Part shown: piece after piece, positions 46,978-49,213 of the stretch | Layout of the letters: each line of letters begins with the position of its first letter | Numbering within the stretch: position 1 is the first letter of the stretch | Source of the DNA: a virus | IMG/VR virus record: IMGVR_UViG_3300049846_001450 | Span: 1 to 49,213 of that record | DNA length: 49,213 bases | Strand: one strand, 5' to 3' | Position numbers and translations under genes: made by a program | The notes under the pieces: model-generated | The model's database searches: none | What the model was told of the DNA's origin: nothing | Seen by the model: only the letters and a program-made list of their open reading frames with translations

Positions 46978-47298
46978 ATGTCGACCGACAGCGAAAAGAA
47001 AGACTCGAAAAAATCCAAGGGCGAGAAGTCGCAAACCGACCAATGGCGCGAAGCAGAGCGTGCGGCTATTTCCGCTGAGGCGATCGCGGAAGTCGCCAGA
47101 AACAAAGCCGATCTCCTTGCATCGGAACTCAGCAAAGAACTGATCGAAAAACACAAAAGCGCGTGCGTCGAGCTTGATGGCGTCAAGTATTCTCCCAAGG
47201 CCGGCGCAACGCGCACCTTGAAAGATGGCACAACCAAAGCGCCGAAGTATCCTTTCCAGCTCGTGCGTACCAAGGACAAGGGCGTCGTCGAGGTTTGA
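46978..47298 (+). CDS. Hypothetical Lys-rich protein, 106 aa
   Basis: ATG 46978 with a GGAG Shine-Dalgarno sequence. Residues 1-25 are extremely Lys/Ser/Glu-rich, then a charged helix and a small beta C-terminus (CVELDGVKYSPKAGATRT). No family recognised. First of two adjacent small genes. Confidence 0.6.
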   Translation: MSTDSEKKDSKKSKGEKSQTDQWREAERAAISAEAIAEVARNKADLLASELSKELIEKHKSACVELDGVKYSPKAGATRTLKDGTTKAPKYPFQLVRTKDKGVVEV

Positions 47299-47301
47299 CG
47301 A

Positions 47302-47484
47302 ATGAATCCGGACAAAGACTGGCATGAGAATCTCGTTGGCACCTTATGCGACGACTATGAGCGCCGAATATGGGTGTCGACATACGAGCGCATGAATCGC
47401 TTCGGTCAATATACCGACGACATGATCCATGCGGCTGATTTTGCGGTACTCGAATACCGACAACGCACAAGCGGCAAATCGTAG
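47302..47484 (+). CDS. Small hypothetical protein, 60 aa
   Basis: ATG 47302, 3 nt after the upstream stop. Helical, aromatic and charged (WHENLVGTLCDDYERRIWVS). Likely co-transcribed with the gene before it. Unknown. Confidence 0.6.
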   Translation: MNPDKDWHENLVGTLCDDYERRIWVSTYERMNRFGQYTDDMIHAADFAVLEYRQRTSGKS

Positions 47485-47533
47485 GACTACGCGCCAAACG
47501 GGCTGGTACTGTTCGGCGGTTTTCTTATGTGCC

Positions 47534-47562
47534 TTGACAAGTCTTCCTGTCCGACCAACCCT
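47534..47562 (+). promoter_or_regulatory. Start-coupled promoter (family variant)
   Basis: TTGACA (47534-47539), 17-nt spacer, AACCCT (47557-47562), then 6 nt to GTG 47569. It lacks the usual upstream GACATGCG. Confidence 0.5.
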
Positions 47563-47568
47563 GCCCGT

Positions 47569-47892
47569 GTGGACAAGACAAGACCCAAAGTAATGCAATT
47601 GAAGATGCACGATTTCGTGCAAGATATCCCAGCGAAGTGGGCCATTCAATTTCGATGGTATACCGACGCTCGCAAACCTGGCGCGTCAGAGGGACCACGA
47701 CCGCACACGTCGCTTGCTATTTCAGCATGCTTGGCTGGCGTTGATGCGTTGCCGTATTCTGAACAGCAAAAGATTTTGCTCAATGGGATGCGCCTTGTGA
47801 TGGCGCGCGAGAATACCCTGTCAAACCGCGAACGGATGCGCCTTTGCCGATCGAGTGAGTATCGACCGGCTGGAATTGCGCGATCTGCCTAG
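47569..47892 (+). CDS. Hypothetical protein, 107 aa
   Basis: GTG 47569 is chosen from the promoter geometry; ATG 47527 would lie upstream of the promoter and ATG 47593 is a further candidate. Helical with an aromatic piece (AKWAIQFRWYTDARKPG). No family recognised. Converges with the gene ending at 47889. Confidence 0.5.
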   Translation: MDKTRPKVMQLKMHDFVQDIPAKWAIQFRWYTDARKPGASEGPRPHTSLAISACLAGVDALPYSEQQKILLNGMRLVMARENTLSNRERMRLCRSSEYRPAGIARSA

Positions 47893-48359
47893 GCTTTTCG
47901 TACCGAAATATGCGCACGTCGATCTGGTGCTGTCGCGCCTTGTATCACGTGCGCTTTCGGTCGCCCAGCGTCAAGCCATCGGGCAAATGCTGCTGTTCCC
48001 CACGCATGGATCCCGCGCCCGTAATCACGCTCGTCGGCATGCGTCTTGAAGTCGCAAACGACGTTTTCGAGCCATTCGAGCACGGCTTCCCCTTTGAGTT
48101 TTTTACCGTCAGCATCGCGCGCGTGCACGATCATGGTCTGCACTAGCGTCGAGTTTGGGCCCGCGACAACGGGCGGCGTCGATGGCTTGCCCGTGGCCTT
48201 CGATATCCCGCGCGCATACGCTTGCCCATACGCCCAGAAAAACCATGCCGACGTTCCCTTGTTCGGCTCGGTCGCGTCCGGCGTTGCCATTGGATCGGGA
48301 TTATCGGCGAGTTTACTGCGTCGTCGAATTGCTTTGGTTTGGTCTTTGGTTTTTGCCAT
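47889..48359 (-). CDS. Hypothetical protein, 156 aa
   Basis: ATG 48359, 6 nt after TATCGT, matches the 34-nt promoter-start rule; an in-frame ATG at 48383 lies inside the promoter. Basic N-terminus, then an alpha/beta region (STLVQTMIVHARDADGKKLKG) and a helical segment (AFARWLDAGRPKAHV). Not recognised. Confidence 0.6.
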   Translation of the reverse strand: MAKTKDQTKAIRRRSKLADNPDPMATPDATEPNKGTSAWFFWAYGQAYARGISKATGKPSTPPVVAGPNSTLVQTMIVHARDADGKKLKGEAVLEWLENVVCDFKTHADERDYGRGIHAWGTAAFARWLDAGRPKAHVIQGATAPDRRAHISVRKA

Positions 48360-48365
48360 GTTGCG

Positions 48366-48393
48366 ACGATAACCCGCACGCATGACTTGTCAA
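48366..48393 (-). promoter_or_regulatory. Start-coupled promoter (family)
   Basis: Minus strand: TTGACA (48393-48388), 16-nt spacer, TATCGT (48371-48366), then 6 nt to ATG 48359. Preceded by GACATAC, a near copy of the upstream element. Confidence 0.7.
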
Positions 48394-48396
48394 CGT

Positions 48397-48636
48397 ATGT
48401 CCGATGCGTATTATGATTGGGTGCCCGAAGATACCCACGACTATACCCCAATGACCCGCGGCGAACGCGAGCGGCATATGCACGTACATGCTCACTACCA
48501 CGTACATGAAGGCGCATACTGCGCGACCATTGGCGTGTTTATCCGATGGGGCGGTTCGTGGCGCTCTCGATCTGGCGAGCCGACCACGGCGCTGTCTGGT
48601 CTGTTGCCCGTGGGCTTTTTACCGCACGAGCCTTGA
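48397..48636 (+). CDS. His-rich hypothetical protein, 79 aa
   Basis: ATG 48397 is the likely start; an ATG at 48382 is made by the promoter element itself. The middle carries a cluster of His (HMHVHAHYHVHEG) that could bind a divalent metal. Trp/Gly-rich C-terminal half. Unknown. Confidence 0.45.
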   Translation: MSDAYYDWVPEDTHDYTPMTRGERERHMHVHAHYHVHEGAYCATIGVFIRWGGSWRSRSGEPTTALSGLLPVGFLPHEP

Positions 48637-48660
48637 TCTCCTACAAAACAAGCCGTTTCC

Positions 48661-48719
48661 AACTATTTTGAGGCAAGGTAAAAATAGTTCTTGCCTTGTA
48701 CGCACAGCGCATGTATATT
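48661..48719 (+). promoter_or_regulatory. Strong promoter overlapped by interleaved inverted repeats (operator-like)
   Basis: TTGCCT (48691-48696), 17-nt spacer, TATATT (48714-48719) form a good promoter. Two interleaved inverted repeats overlap the -35: AACTATTTT (48661-48669) with AAAATAGTT (48681-48689), and AGGCAAG (48671-48677) with CTTGCCT (48690-48696). Overlap of dyads with -35 is typical of repressor sites. Confidence 0.55.
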
Positions 48720-48762
48720 CCATTCATCAAGTCGCGGTTGCGACGGAGAGGCGGATGAAGAC

Positions 48763-49083
48763 ATGGCGAAGCAAGTGGCAATGATCGCGAAGTGTAAAGG
48801 ATGCAACGAGGTAATGTCCACGATCATCACCACCGAAAAAAGTGTCATCGGCCGCTCGATCACGAACTGGGGCGCCATGTTCCGCGACGAGAAGGGCGAG
48901 TCTGGCGTGTACGGCAACCACGCGATCCGTTGCCGCAAATGCGGCAAAGGTAGGGCTGCGAGGCCGGTCAAGGGTACATACAACCCTGAGCATATTTGCT
49001 CCGCCAAGTGCCTCACTTCAAAGGGTTTCGCTTGCGACTGCTCGTGCGGTGGTAAAAACCATGGTGGCGCATACGCGGCATAA
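48763..49083 (+). CDS. Cys-rich zinc-binding phage protein, 106 aa
   Basis: ATG 48763 with GAGAGG upstream (another in-frame start is possible). It has four Cys clusters: KCKGCNE, CRKCGKG, CSAKC and CDCSCGGKNHG. The end CSCGGKNHGG is a motif I have seen in phage proteins of unknown function. Probably binds zinc at two sites. It is controlled by the operator-like promoter before it. Confidence 0.65.
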   Translation: MAKQVAMIAKCKGCNEVMSTIITTEKSVIGRSITNWGAMFRDEKGESGVYGNHAIRCRKCGKGRAARPVKGTYNPEHICSAKCLTSKGFACDCSCGGKNHGGAYAA

Positions 49084-49103
49084 CAGGCTGCTTTAGGCGA
49101 TCG

Positions 49104-49148
49104 AGCAACGCTCACCCCGGTAGGCTACGAGCCCCGGGGTTGGGGCGT
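49104..49148 (+). promoter_or_regulatory. Conserved hairpin leader, copy 3
   Basis: CCCCGG (49115-49120), TA, GGCT, loop, AGCC, CCGGGG (49134-49139) on the plus strand, with the outer CAACGC/GCGTTG stem. Part of the inverted repeat. Confidence 0.6.
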
Positions 49149-49162
49149 TGAGAGAGGGTAAC

Positions 49163-49213
49163 ATGAGCCAAGTCACGACTGAACAAATCACTGGATGTCG
49201 TCACCACGTGCGT
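49163..49213 (+). CDS. 5' end of a second copy of the 9044-9238 gene (partial)
   Basis: ATG 49163 after GAGAGGG. Its first 17 codons are identical to those of the 9238 gene; the window ends within it. It is either a duplicate gene or the same gene seen from another genome arrangement. Confidence 0.6.
   Translation, partial: MSQVTTEQITGCRHHVR

Larger units (their letters stand above)
49088..49213. repeat. 126-bp exact inverted repeat, right copy
   Basis: Reverse complement of 9188-9313, running to the last base of the window. It places the hairpin leader (49104-49148) and the start of a gene next to the 48763-49083 gene. Because the match ends exactly at the contig edge, a shared-k-mer join in the assembly or a true inverted repeat are both possible. 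Confidence 0.95.

Noticed and set aside
48382-48396. Reading frames starting MTCQRMS at 48382 and 40950
   Set aside because: This peptide is simply the translation of the promoter element ACTTGTCAACGCATGTC, so the true starts lie downstream.
1-49213. Integrase, Mu transposase, tRNA genes, CRISPR arrays, insertion sequences
   Set aside because: None was recognised. No regularly spaced repeat array, cloverleaf or transposase motif was seen when reading both strands, though reading by eye could miss diverged tRNAs.

Overview
The window reads as most of the genome of a contractile-tailed (myovirus-type) phage with a Mu-like head and tail module. It is GC-rich and tightly packed with genes, many of which overlap by 1-4 nt. 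No Mu transposase, integrase, tRNA, rRNA or CRISPR array was recognised. The host is inferred, weakly, to be a myxobacterium-like proteobacterium: three small lipoproteins carried between the tail genes have the Cys/Asp-rich repeat style common in secreted proteins of Myxococcota. The sequence looks like an incomplete or permuted contig, because its last 126 nt are an exact inverted copy of positions 9188-9313.

Layout. 1-284: AT-rich, repeat-bearing control or origin-like region. 285-7769 (+): a long run of small, mostly unrecognised early-type genes, including an HNH nuclease (2729-3100) and a helix-turn-helix replication initiator-like protein (6098-7063), interrupted by a structured non-coding region (3921-4314). 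7778-10383 (-): a cluster of small genes on the opposite strand, two of them preceded by the same hairpin leader. 10460-13493 (+): DnaC-like helicase loader, Dam-type adenine methylase and small genes. 13497-34414 (+): terminase, portal, protease/scaffold, capsid, head-tail joining proteins, sheath, tube, tape measure, baseplate, fibre, with a second DNA methylase inside the baseplate genes. 34411-37059: lipoproteins and a nuclease-like/zinc-binding operon, mostly minus strand. 37169-39425 (+): a second, fibre- or decoration-like group. 39426-40913 (-): SSB operon. 40999-42862: small membrane proteins on both strands, the best candidates for lysis functions. 42948-46888: recombination module (ERF annealase, Nudix, 5'-3' exonuclease, papain-like protein, RusA). 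46978-49213: small genes and the inverted repeat.

How it works together. Replication appears to use the host polymerase: the phage supplies an initiator, a helicase loader, SSB, a single-strand annealing protein with an exonuclease, and RusA. The structural genes follow Mu order closely (portal gp29-like, protease/scaffold, capsid, gp36, gp37, sheath, tube, tape measure, hub, gp45-gp48, fibre). 

The most unusual feature is regulatory. A dispersed promoter family, core GCGTTGACAAGT, occurs on both strands. In at least seven cases the -10-like NANNNT hexamer sits 16-17 nt downstream of TTGACA (TTGACG in one case) and the start codon follows after only 6-7 nt (33-36 nt overall if looser variants are included). 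This places the start codon at or near the predicted +1, so these mRNAs are predicted to be leaderless. At other loci the same promoter is followed by a normal Shine-Dalgarno sequence. Two sites are near-palindromic and would fire in both directions.
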